Of a stretch of DNA of 64,000 nucleotides, positions 1 to 9,800 are shown piece after piece. The translations under genes and the position numbers were made by a program. Each line of letters opens with the position of its first letter. Position 1 is the first letter of the stretch. Under the pieces are notes generated by a model. The model worked only from the letters and a program-made list of their open reading frames with translations. It ran no database searches and was not told the DNA's origin. The stretch is from assembly GCF_032362555.1 (NCBI RefSeq), contig NC_083505.1, positions 6,439,501-6,503,500 of the forward strand. Reading direction: 5' to 3'. Source of the stretch: Amyelois transitella (taxonomy: Eukaryota; Arthropoda; Insecta; Lepidoptera; Pyralidae).

Positions 1-570
1 CGTTTGGATGTGTTGTGCGTGAATGAAACGAAGCGGAAAGGATGCGACGCGACGCAGCACGGCCCTTACACGGCTTATTGGTCTGGAATTTCCAGTACCA
101 GCGGAGGCTGTCAAGGGGTCGGTCTAATTCTTTCTGCACGAATGGCTGAATGAGTATGAGTGTGTCAGCCCTCGCCTGCTATGGATTAGGCTGAAAGTTG
201 GAATCATTCGGATCTTCGTTCTAGGTGTTTATGCACCGTGGGATGTGGGTTGGAGGGGTACAACGACAGCAAAAAGCGAATACGAGGAGTTTTGGAATAG
301 TGTAAGAGAAGTATTGAAAGTTACCAAGCCAAATGAGAAGATTATTATGCTAGGTGATTTTAATGGATGGGTGGGTGTAAAGCGTGATGGATATGAAAAG
401 GTGCTTGGTGCGTTTGGTGACGAAAAGGTGAATGATAATGGAAGAAGTGTATTAGAAATTTGTCTAGAATGGGATCTTTTTGTGTCGAACACAATGTTTC
501 GACATAAGGGTCTTTCTACGTTAAAGGAGCATCTGATATTAGGAAGAGTGGCACGATATAAATATTTGAA
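1..570 (+). pseudogene. RTE-like non-LTR retrotransposon, endonuclease fragment
   Basis: Translation gives the apurinic-type endonuclease of an RTE-like LINE: a VNETK motif at the window edge, then GVYAPW and the catalytic-type MLGDFNGWVG block near 347-375, and a C-terminal VSNTMF stretch. An in-frame TGA follows MAE near 150, and similarity stops near 530, so no reverse transcriptase follows. The copy is 3'-truncated and dead, and its 5' part lies outside the window. It may belong to the same LINE as the 3'-end pieces at 9.9, 29.5, 30.8 and 54.3 kb, but no overlap proves this. Confidence 0.8.
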
Positions 571-1094
571 ATAACATATTTTATCACTAAAGAACTATGT
601 AAACAGATATTTTGTATACTTGTTACAAGAGTTTTTATGTAGGTACTTACCAGGGGAGATACAGGATCCAGGGTAGAGACATGAAGGCCAGGGTAGGATA
701 CTTTACCTTACAGGGGAAATATACATTGAAAGAAATACAATGAAAAACAATTTTATCCATAAGAATCAACTTTAATAATAAACTTTTTGTAATAGTTTAC
801 AACTATAAGAACAGACTTAAATTTCAATACAGTCTTTTAATGTTACTTTTATTATACGGACATTGAAAAAAATTTACTAAGTATCTACTAACAAAAATCA
901 TAGTATTTTTTTCTATTAGTTCTTAAAAAAAATACTTAAAATATTTAATGGCACATAAGTTGCATGTAATGCGATGTGATATAAAAATATAGAGCATGAA
1001 TAGTAATGAATACTCTGTTAAATCATTAACATAAATTGGAACTTCCATTTAAAGAAATAAAATCATATGTTATATATATATTCTTTTTTGTAAT
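571..1094. other. Gene-free AT-rich stretch
   Basis: No coding signal, structured repeat or RNA gene was recognised. The bases are mostly A and T with short homopolymers. Confidence 0.5.
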
Positions 1095-1360
1095 GTGCCG
1101 TGTGGTTCCCGGCACCATTACAAAAAACAATAGGACCACTCCATCTCTTTCCCATGAATATCGTAAAAGGCGACTAAGGGATAGGATTACAAACTTGGGA
1201 TTCTTTTTAGGCGATGGGTTAGCAACCTGTCACTATTTGAATTTCAATTCTATCATTAAGCCAAATAGCTGAACGTGGCAATTCAGTCTTTTCAGGACTG
1301 TTGGCTCTGTCTACCCCGCAAGGGATATAGGCGTGACCATATGTATGTATGTATGTATGT
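1095..1360 (+). repeat. SINE family A, full-length copy
   Basis: This copy starts at GTGCCGTGTGG, continues through the conserved GGCGACTAAGGGATAGG and CTGTCTACCCCGCAAGGG blocks, and ends in a (TATG)n tail. It shows the whole unit of about 260 bp and serves as the reference for the other copies in the window. It has no ORF. The unit resembles an RNA polymerase III-type retroposon, but I could not identify A and B boxes with certainty. Confidence 0.85.
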
Positions 1361-1464
1361 AAAATCATATAAAAAGATTCATGCAAAAGCAAATGAGATC
1401 ATGGCTTTTCAAATACGTTAATACTATGGTGAAACTCATGATAAATATGCTGCCCTTTCATTTT

Positions 1465-1704
1465 TATGTTGGGGGTTGGTACCTTTTCTATAATCTGGTC
1501 CCATGAGATGAAAGAAACGTCGTTGTCATCAATCCTGAAATTTTTTTGTTGTCACAAATTTGACAGAATATTATTTGTTATTCATTATTTTCTTCAATCC
1601 CTGTGCACATAACTACATATCGATATTCTGTGTCTTTATGTAAAATTCTCACCAAGACCAAATCGCCATTGTTGAATTTATTAAGTCAGAAGTTGAAGGT
1701 TCGT
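1465..1704 (-). pseudogene. Decayed minus-strand coding remnant, split by the LTR insertion
   Basis: On the minus strand this flank reads as a degenerate coding segment with blocks such as NNGDLVLVRILHKDTEYRY and then DDNDVSFISWDQ in another frame, interrupted by stops. The GDLVLV-type start resembles a C-terminal module seen in uncharacterised lepidopteran proteins, but this is from memory and no family is assigned. The LTR retrotransposon inserted between this piece and the minus-strand ORF at 5607-5840. Confidence 0.35.
1700..1704. repeat. Target-site duplication TTCGT, left copy
   Basis: TTCGT directly precedes the 5' LTR and recurs directly after the 3' LTR at 5617-5621. This 5-bp duplication is of normal size for a Ty3/gypsy integrase and fixes both element borders. 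Confidence 0.95.
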
Positions 1705-1847
1705 TGTGGTGATATGCAACCTCCACATAAGCTTTGACACCTTTTATCATAAAACGAACATTTCAGTTCTGTCACATGTTCAAAGTCATACTGTATAATT
1801 TTATTGAATAAAGCCATATTTACTGAGAAATGGTTAGTTATTCTACA
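1705..1847 (+). repeat. 5' LTR of the Ty3/gypsy element
   Basis: It starts TGTGGTGATATGC and ends ATTCTACA. A polyadenylation-type AATAAA lies at 1807-1812. At 143 bp it is very short for a gypsy LTR, leaving under 100 bp for any U3 promoter. Bases 1798-1812 are complementary to 1849-1863 just downstream of the LTR. Confidence 0.95.
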
Positions 1848-1848
1848 A

Positions 1849-1863
1849 TTTATTCAATAAAAT
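1849..1863 (+). promoter_or_regulatory. Candidate self-complementary primer-binding site
   Basis: The 15 bases starting one base after the 5' LTR pair perfectly with 1798-1812 inside the LTR. In Tf1-type retrotransposons the 5' end of the transcript folds back on such a site to prime reverse transcription. The sequence is AT-rich and almost palindromic (TTTATT-C-AATAAA against TTTATT-G-AATAAA), so chance pairing is possible. Confidence 0.4.
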
Positions 1864-1880
1864 AAATAAAATAAATAATT

Positions 1881-3686
1881 ATGGATAAGTATCTGAAACC
1901 AGAACGATTCGAAGCAGACCCGACAACAAACTCGGATAAATCTTGCGAATGGATTCATTGGAAACAAACATTCAATAATTTCACACATGCCATTGAAAAT
2001 AAAGGAAATACCGTAAATAACGACTGCAAGTATCAACTATTAGTAAACTTTTTATCTCCACTCCTTTATACTCATGTCAAAGATACAAAAGATTATCTCT
2101 TAGCTATAGAGAGACTAGATGCGCTATTTATCAAACCTGTTAATAATGTTTATTCAAGGTATCAACTGTCTCAAAGAAAACAGGAGTCAGGAGAGACAGT
2201 TGATCAATACATTCAATCGTTGAAACTGTTATCAAAGAAATGTAACTTCCACTCAGTAACCGCGGAACAAAATGAGAGTGAATACATACGAGACGCCTTT
2301 ATCGCAGGGCTATCGTCTTCAGCTATACGTCAAAGACTACTTGAGAATTATACACTCACTCTTGATGCAGCATACCAACAAGCACGATCCTTAGAAATGG
2401 CACAAATTCAAAATACAGAATACAACTATCAACAAACTCCAATAGTAAATCAAACTACTAATAGACCTTCTCCAAATACATCCACATCAAATGCTACAAG
2501 AAATGTAACTAAACACGAACCGTGCTATTTTTGTGGAAAACAAAGACATCAGCAGCGGTCTATGTGTCCAGCTTTTAACACTATATGCACTGGATGTGGC
2601 AAGAAAGGACACTTTTCTAAGGTGTGTCTAAGCAAAAGAACTAACCAAATATCAGCAACTGAGCAATTAGAAGATAATTACGACAATCAAGCACATACTT
2701 TCTCTTGTATATCATCTGCAGCAGATCTGAAAAGAGCTACGATACCTGTACTAGTTAATGATACTATTACAGCTAGAGCGTTAATTGATACAGGAAGTAC
2801 AGCAAGCTTTATCGACCGACGCCTTGTGGATTTGTGTAAGCTGAACATTTCTCCATGCAACCAAAAGATCACAATGGCTACACACAATCTATGCACACAG
2901 GTAAACGGAATTTGTTCAGTTAAAATAACATTACAAAAACAAAACATCATGACTAAACTAATGATTATGGATGGACTTTGTGCTGATATTATACTCGGAC
3001 ACGATGTCCTACAGGGACACAAAGCTCTAGAAATGCAATTTGGTGGCTCCAAACCTACACTCAAATTGTGTGCTTTGAATAAAGCAAATATCGAACCAGT
3101 AAGTCTGTTCACTAATTTAATGCCTAATATTAAACCAATCGCAGTAAAATCTAGAAAGCATTCTGAAGCAGATTCTCAGTTTATTGCTGAAGAAATAAAG
3201 AAATTACAGGAAAATAATATTATCGAACCGAGCCGATCGCCTTGGCGAGCTCAAGTTCTTGTGACAGCTAACGAAAACCATAAAAAGAGAATGGTAATTG
3301 ATTACTCACGTACAATTAATAGATTTACTCAACTAGATGCTTATCCTTTGCCTTCAATGGACGAACTGATTGCTAAAGTAGCGAAACATAAAATTTTCAG
3401 CAAAATTGATTTACGCAGCGCTTATCATCAAATTCCTATATTGGAAAATGAAAAACCATATACGCATTCGAAGCTTGTGGAAATCTTTATCAGTTCCGAC
3501 GCATTCCATTCGGCGTCACCAATGGCGTGGCAGCCTTTCAGCGAGCAATCAATTCAATCATACAAAAAGAAAATTTACAGAGTGTTTATGCTTATTTGGA
3601 TGATATTACAATATGTGGACACGATCAAGCGGATCACGATGCAAAATTACGCTTATTCCAAGAAGTCGTCACTCGTTACAATTTGA
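1881..3686 (+). pseudogene. gag-protease and start of reverse transcriptase (frameshifted)
   Basis: The ATG begins 33 bases after the LTR and opens a 601-codon frame. Residues 1 to about 200 are a gag-like helical region. Two zinc knuckles follow: a CX2CX4HX5C variant (CYFCGKQRHQQRSMC) and a canonical CX2CX4HX4C (CTGCGKKGHFSKVC). An aspartic protease motif (LIDTGSTASF) lies near residue 302. The reverse transcriptase starts with MVIDYSRTINRF and KIDLRSAYHQI. Homology leaves this frame near 3460, consistent with loss of one base, and the last 70 or so residues are out-of-frame sequence. The single gag-pol frame agrees with a Tf1-like layout. As it stands it cannot make full-length Pol. Confidence 0.9.
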
Positions 3687-4558
3687 CATTAAACTTACAG
3701 AAGTGCGAATTCTCAAAAACTGAGATAAATCTTTTAGGATATAATATTTGCAATAGCATCATCAAACCAGACCCAGAGCGTCTACGCCCTCTTTTGGATT
3801 TACCAATTCCGAACAACACAGCCTCACTACGCAGGACTATGGGCATTTTTGCACACTATTCAAAATGGATTCCAAAATTCTCAGATAAAATAAAATTTCT
3901 TGCTCGCACAGAGACTTTCCCACTATCACCAGAATCGATACAAGCATTTAACACACTTAAAAAGGAAATAGCAAAATCAGCTATTAAAGTCATTGATCCT
4001 AAGCTACAACTCACCATTGAAACTGATGCATCTGATTATGCTATCGCTGCAGCGCTCACTCAAGACGGGCGACCTGTAGCATTCTTTTCAAGATCTTTAA
4101 ACAATCATGAACGAAATCATTCGGCGATAGAGAAAGAAGCAACTGCTATAGTTGAAAGTATAAAAAAGTGGCGCCAATTTCTTATAGGAAAAACTTTCCA
4201 ACTTATCACAGATCAAAAATCGGTAGCTTTCATGTTCGATCAGAAACATGATTCTAAGATTAAGAATGATAAAATTCAACGTTGGCGCTTAGAACTTTCA
4301 AATTACGATTTTCAGATCTCATATCGCCCGGGCAAGGATAACATTGTGGCCGATGCCCTTTCAAGAGCAAATGTAATAGCATTAACAACAGTAGACAATG
4401 CTAAGCTTCTCGAGTTGCATAATAATCTGTGTCATCCCGGTATAACTAGAATGGTACACTGGATCAGATCAAAAAATTTACCATTCTCAGTTGAGGATGT
4501 CAGACGTATGACGTCATCATGCAATGTATGCGCTGAAATAAAACCACGATTTATTTGA
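3466..4558 (+). pseudogene. Reverse transcriptase (rest), RNase H and integrase zinc domain
   Basis: After the frameshift the frame carries RT motifs RIPFGVTNG and AYLDDITI (the catalytic YLDD), then the RNase H start IETDASDYAIAAAL and a tether with RPGKDNIVADALSR. It ends in the integrase HHCC zinc domain (LHNNLCHPG and SSCNVC). The frame stops at a TGA at 4556-4558, after PRFI, while integrase similarity continues in the same frame beyond it, so this is a nonsense change inside pol and not a natural end. Confidence 0.9.
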
Positions 4559-4935
4559 ACTCAGGGCACATTAATCAAAGCAACATCACCTTTTGAAAGA
4601 ATTTCTATTGATTTCAAGGGACCATTGCCATGCGATAATACAAGAAATCGTTATATACTTACTGTGGTGGATGAGTTTTCTAGATTTCCTTTCGCTTTCC
4701 CGTGTGCAGATGTAAGTTCATCAACTGTGCAAAAGAAACTTTCTGAATTATTTGCCATTTTTGGCTTGCCATCTTACGTTCACTCGGATAGAGGTACCGC
4801 ATTTATATCAGCTGAACTTAAAACTTTTCTGCACGGATTAGGCATAGCTACAAGCTACACTACACCATATAATCCTCAAGGCAATGGTCAAACCGAGAGA
4901 TATAATGGAATCATTTGGAAAACTATACAACTTAC
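4559..4935 (+). pseudogene. Integrase catalytic core, interrupted
   Basis: The same frame continues past the TGA with the retroviral-type integrase core: ISIDFKGPLP (first Asp), HSDRGTAFIS (second Asp) and NPQGNGQTERYNG (the Glu). All three acidic residues of the D,D-E triad are visible. Homology then shifts frame near 4910-4930 because of a second small indel. Confidence 0.9.
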
Positions 4936-5460
4936 CTTAAAATTAATTTGCCTATTACTCAATGGGAAACTGTCCTTGAAAAGTCACTTCATGCTATCCG
5001 CTCACTTCTATGCACAGCTACTGGATGTACGCCCCATGAGCGTATGTTTAATCATTCACGACGTTCTTCTCATGGACAATCAATGCCATCTTGGCTCACA
5101 GAAGCAGATAAAGCTTTATATCGAACCCCGGTGAGGAGAAGTAAATATGATCCTCTTGTAAAAGAAGTACAATTATTAGAAGCTAACAACCTTCATTCAC
5201 ACATAAGATTACAGAATGGACGAGAATTAGTAGTTTCAAACAGGCACTTAGCCCCAATGGGTACTTCGTCTGATACTGAGGAGGCTGATTCTGATTCATC
5301 TAATTGGGATTCAGCAGAGTCAAACGAAGAGACAACAACTGAAGAACAGGAACCAGTTAATTTGACTACAGATGCTACTACAACACAAAACCCTGAACTG
5401 CGACGTTCTACTAGAGACCGACGTCCACCGTCTCATCTTCAAGATTACGATCTTTCTTAA
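4915..5460 (+). pseudogene. Integrase C-terminal region and acidic tail
   Basis: In the third frame the protein runs from SLHAIRSLLCTATGCTPHER, the usual post-core segment of gypsy integrases, to a Ser/Thr/Glu-rich tail ending RRSTRDRRPPSHLQDYDLS. The stop at 5458-5460 lies 13 bases before the 3' LTR. There is no room for an envelope ORF. A diverged copy of its last 330 bases lies at 35461-35792. Confidence 0.85.
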
Positions 5461-5473
5461 AACCTGGGGAGAA

Positions 5474-5616
5474 TGTGGTGATATGCAACCTCCACATTAG
5501 CTTTGACACCTTTTATCATAAAACGAACATTTCAGTTCTGTCACATGTTCAAAGTCATACTGTATAATTTTATTGAATAAAGCCATATTTACTGAGAAAT
5601 GGTTAGTTATTCTACA
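5474..5616 (+). repeat. 3' LTR of the Ty3/gypsy element
   Basis: It has the same length as the 5' LTR with one base difference, and is followed directly by the right target duplication TTCGT at 5617-5621. Confidence 0.95.
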
Positions 5617-5840
5617 TTCGTCTTCAAGTTGGCTTGCATTTTCGAAAAAGTGGCACAAGGAAGAGATGTTTGTAGCTGCTTTGAAAGTCTGTAGTTGATT
5701 AATGGCTCGTCGTCAGATTCAGACCCATAGACATTGTCAACATTAAGGCGCGGTCTCGTATTCTTTGATACAAATTCCATGGTACCAAGCATAAAGTGAT
5801 CGCTGGCCTCAGGATTGCAGAAGCAACTCAAGCTATTCAT
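5607..5840 (-). pseudogene. Minus-strand ORF truncated by the LTR insertion
   Basis: A 77-codon ATG-initiated frame on the minus strand (MNSLSCFCNPEASDHFMLG...) contains an acidic SESDDEPLINYR stretch. Its last residues and stop codon come from the LTR, since the retrotransposon inserted at 5616/5617. Across the empty site the frame would continue only a few codons before a stop. The protein is not recognised. It may be part of an older transposon-derived or decayed gene with the remnant at 1465-1704. Confidence 0.35.
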
Positions 5841-6839
5841 CGTTAAGCGGTTGGGTAGAACTTATTGTATAAGTTAGTTGATGGACCTTAATGGTACCTG
5901 AGAAAGCTCCCTTTATTATATATATTATAGGTATAGGTATATGTGAAATTGAAAGAAGATAAGTAGATCATGCGTGGAGAGTTACAAAAAAACCTACTTG
6001 TTTACCACAGCCACTTTAATCTGAAACTATTAGGACTTCACTATTGAAATGTAGTAGGTAGGTAGATGTATTTTGGTCATTAAAAATGTTAATGAGGTTC
6101 CAATTTTTTTCAAAGTTTATTGTTCTTTAGAAAGACACTCTAACTTTTAAACTATCTAAGTGAAATATCTAAAAAACATTCCAAGTGCGAGTAAGACTCG
6201 CACACGAATGGTTCCGTACCATCATCATAGTAAGAAACATACTTACTTAAATTTTTATTTTTTATTTTATTAGCTGTTACGTGTTATCGGAAATACGAAG
6301 CCTATTAAATTAATTCAAATTCACCAAAATAAATTTCAACGAAATTTGGCATTACATAGTATCTATATAATTTGGAATAACAAAAATACTTTATTTTCCC
6401 GAAATCTCACAGCAGCGGCGAGCCAGGGCACATACAGTTGACAGAAAATATTAATCCGTACTAAAATTATATAGAAAACAAACATTCGTATTATTCGTAT
6501 ATTATCAGGTAAAACAACTTTTGCTAAGACGTCATTTCCGTACATATTAGAGAGTAGTTGGTCCCTTTGGCTGCCACATCACGTGATACAGATCTTCCAT
6601 TTTTTTTTCGCCAAAAGAAAATGTTCGTCAGGTTGAACAACTTTTGTTAAGACATCTTTTGCCATAATTTGGATGATTTAGCTGGTATATAATAGTTCTG
6701 CATCAGGCACTAACTACTTATAGGACTAGAGAATTGCAACAGATGTTACGAGTTATGTGATAGGTATATTATTTTGTAATCATAAGTCATGTTCTTGTCC
6801 TTGACATTGTTTAAAATCGATTTTTTTCTTTGTCAACAG
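5841..6839. other. AT-rich spacer, probable intron of PEDS1
   Basis: No gene or clear repeat was recognised. Two short similar pieces occur near 6510-6540 and 6635-6665 (AACAACTTTTG followed by AAGAC). The spacer ends in a pyrimidine tract and CAG splice acceptor before 6840. Confidence 0.5.
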
Positions 6840-9800
6840 GGAAACGACTTCAGGAATGGGTATGCGTAGTGGCCTGCTGTACATTATGTATAACTGCGGG
6901 CATTTTAATGGCCAGACATATTCGGGCAGACGCCTCTCTATTATTGGCCGCTCTTGCTGGTGTTCTTACTGCTGATTTTGCTTCAGGGGTTGTACACTGG
7001 GCTGCAGATACATGGGGAGCTGTTGATTTACCAGTGATCGGCAAAGTAAAAACAGATTATTGCGTTTTCTTGCTACCTTTTTTCGTATTACACTTTTGTT
7101 TGTCATGCTAATTATCTGCTTACTTCCGTTAGTATTTTCATCCTTCGTTAAGTTTCTGTACTTCACATGTCAAAGCCTAATTCATACCTATAGGTACATA
7201 AAATGTACATTTCTTTGTTTTTGCCAATAGCAATCATTTTAAAGGTTGACTGTTGATAGAAAAAGCATATGGCTAGAAGCATAGAACCTACCTAGTATTC
7301 ACCGATAAAAAATATGTAAGTATTTCATGTCATATATTTCTATATCACTATCATCTATTCATATCCAATAATCTCGAATGCGGAATAAATTAAAAAACTA
7401 TTGGAACTATTTTGATGATATTTGGCACAGAGACAGACAATACCTTAGGGGTTACAGGCTATTTATGCAAAGTCCCCCTAAAGCGCAAAAGCTATCCTTA
7501 ATGATTATTTTATCAATGTACAACTAAAGTTATATAATATTGTGCCTAAAGACAGAGCCAACAGTCTTGAAAAGACTAAATGTTCAGACCACGTTCAGCT
7601 ATTTGGCTTGATGATAGAATTGAGATTCAAATAGTGACAGGTTGCTAGCCCATCGCTTTAAAGAGGAATCCCAAGTTTATACGCCTATCCCTTAGTCGCC
7701 TTTTACGACATCCATGGGAAAGAGATGGAGTTGTCCTATTCTTTTTGTAATGGTGCCGGGAACCACACGGCACGTGATTATATGTATGTAGGTGGATTTT
7801 ATAAGATGTCATTGTCAGAGTTACTCAAAATGGAGAAATAAACCATGCACGCGAAGACCGACATCCGCGCGGACGGAGTCGCGGGGGGAAGCTAGTCATA
7901 AATAATATGTTAAAAATTTTAATTTGTCATCCAAACTTCAAAAATTGCTTTCATACCCGGACAATCTGGAAATATTCCAACGTGACTCTTTGCCACGTTG
8001 GTTTCAAAATACATTTCCATTCAATCGCCGGCTGGTCCTGCGCTGCAGCATGATACCAGTTTTTTTTATCAATCGGTATCAATATAATTTCTCGCGGTAC
8101 TGACTGAAAGACAACGTTCCTTTGGAAGAATATTATGAGAGGATACCCTGTTTCCACGGGAACGGGAAATAAAAGAGATATTGGTAATACGCGGGCGGAG
8201 CTGCGGGCATATGATATGATATATACGAGAACTTCTGTTTGTGTACTTCTTATATTTAGTACTTAGGTACTTTAATAGGTACTTCGAACAAGGGTCAAGT
8301 CAAGGTATTGGTATGCACTTATATGTGAACTGGTGTTGCGTTGTATTGTTTTGTTTTCGCGTGTAGTTACTTGTAATGCTTATGTAAAAATGTCACAATA
8401 TTGTTTGAGTATACTTATTTACAAAGTTAACAACTTCTAATTCAGCTTAGTTATTACATATTTTATACAAAGCTTCATAACTGTAAGTCATAGGTCTCTA
8501 TCCCACGAGAAACGTGCTGTGTGCAGTTTTGTCCAGTTTAAATAGTGTAAAATTATACAGTAATCGGGCGAATGGAAGGATGTTAGGTAATTTCTGCCTG
8601 CACCTACTGGACTAAGGCGTGAGCGTGACTTAATGCATGTATGTAAAATTACACAGCATTATATACATAAGGTACCTACCTATTAGATAAACTGAGTCTG
8701 TAAGCACGTTATAGTGTATAGTAGGCGAACAATAAAACTATTTTTTACAGTTTTCGAAATACCACCATATCCTCTCCTTATTTATATATCTCGTTGGTCG
8801 TGATGAACTAAATGAAACAGAAGCAGTTTCCAGCCAGGGTGAGCAGTGCAATGATTCATCGACCAGGAATTTTATCTTTCTAATTTCATCAGTGATTCAG
8901 CTTTAAGTCTAATTTCATGTTTCAGAATTTTTTACGTCCTTTTCGCGAGCACCACATCGACCCCACGTCAATAACACGACATGATTTCGTGGAGACGAAT
9001 GGTGATAATTTCGCCATCACAGTACCTGTTTTAGCACGTATTGTATGGCAATTGACGACTTATGATAATGCAATTATCGAAAAAGAATTTCATTGGATTT
9101 CGTACTGGTATTTGTGTTGCATCTTCGTGGCTATGACAAACCAGGTAAACATTTAACAAAATGCCTTTATTTTTAAAAGTTTACATACATACATATATGT
9201 ATACAGTTGACTCTGCTTACCCAAAGGATATATCCTTTGCGAGGTAGCCAGAGCCAACAGTCTTGAAAATACTGAAAGGCCATACTCAGCTGTATGTTCT
9301 AGATGGAATTGGATTCAAATAGTGCAGGTTGCTAGCCCATCGCCTTAAAGAGGAATCCTAATTTTATAAGCCTATCCCTTAATCCCATTTTACGACATCC
9401 ATGGGAAAGATATGAAATGGTTCTATTCTAATGTGCTGGAAACCACACTCTAGATTGTGACCTAGTTATTGCGGTAAAAAAGGCCAAGTTTTTAAAAGCT
9501 TTTATTTAACTTAATGTATGTATGTTCGGGTGAAATGGTAGAACTCAATTTTGAAGTACATATCATTAACCGATTGAGCTGAAATTTTGTATACACGTTA
9601 AGTTTGGACGAGAATATACGATATATATAATGTACGTGACTTCATTTTAAATCCAATATGGCGGGCCATCCAAGATGGCGGAATAGCTATTTTTAATGCA
9701 CTTCTACAATATGGGTATCAAAAATGAAAGGGCTCGTTGAGAGCTACTAGAAAAATAATGTTACTATCATTGGTGGACCATACAAAATGGCGAAATAGCT

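Larger units (their letters stand above)
1705..5616 (+). mobile_element. Ty3/gypsy-type LTR retrotransposon with both LTRs
   Basis: The element has 143-bp TG...CA LTRs at each end, a 5-bp target duplication, gag and pol, and no envelope gene. Pol order is protease, reverse transcriptase, RNase H, integrase, which is the Ty3/gypsy order. The LTRs differ at one visible base (CATAAGC versus CATTAGC), so insertion was recent. A purine-rich tract (CCTGGGGAGAA) lies just before the 3' LTR. The coding region carries two frameshifts and one nonsense codon. The 33-base leader between LTR and gag has no obvious tRNA-type primer-binding site. Confidence 0.95.

Noticed and set aside
1036..1272. 78-codon plus-strand frame as a gene
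   Set aside because: Most of it is read through SINE family A and its protein has no family character.
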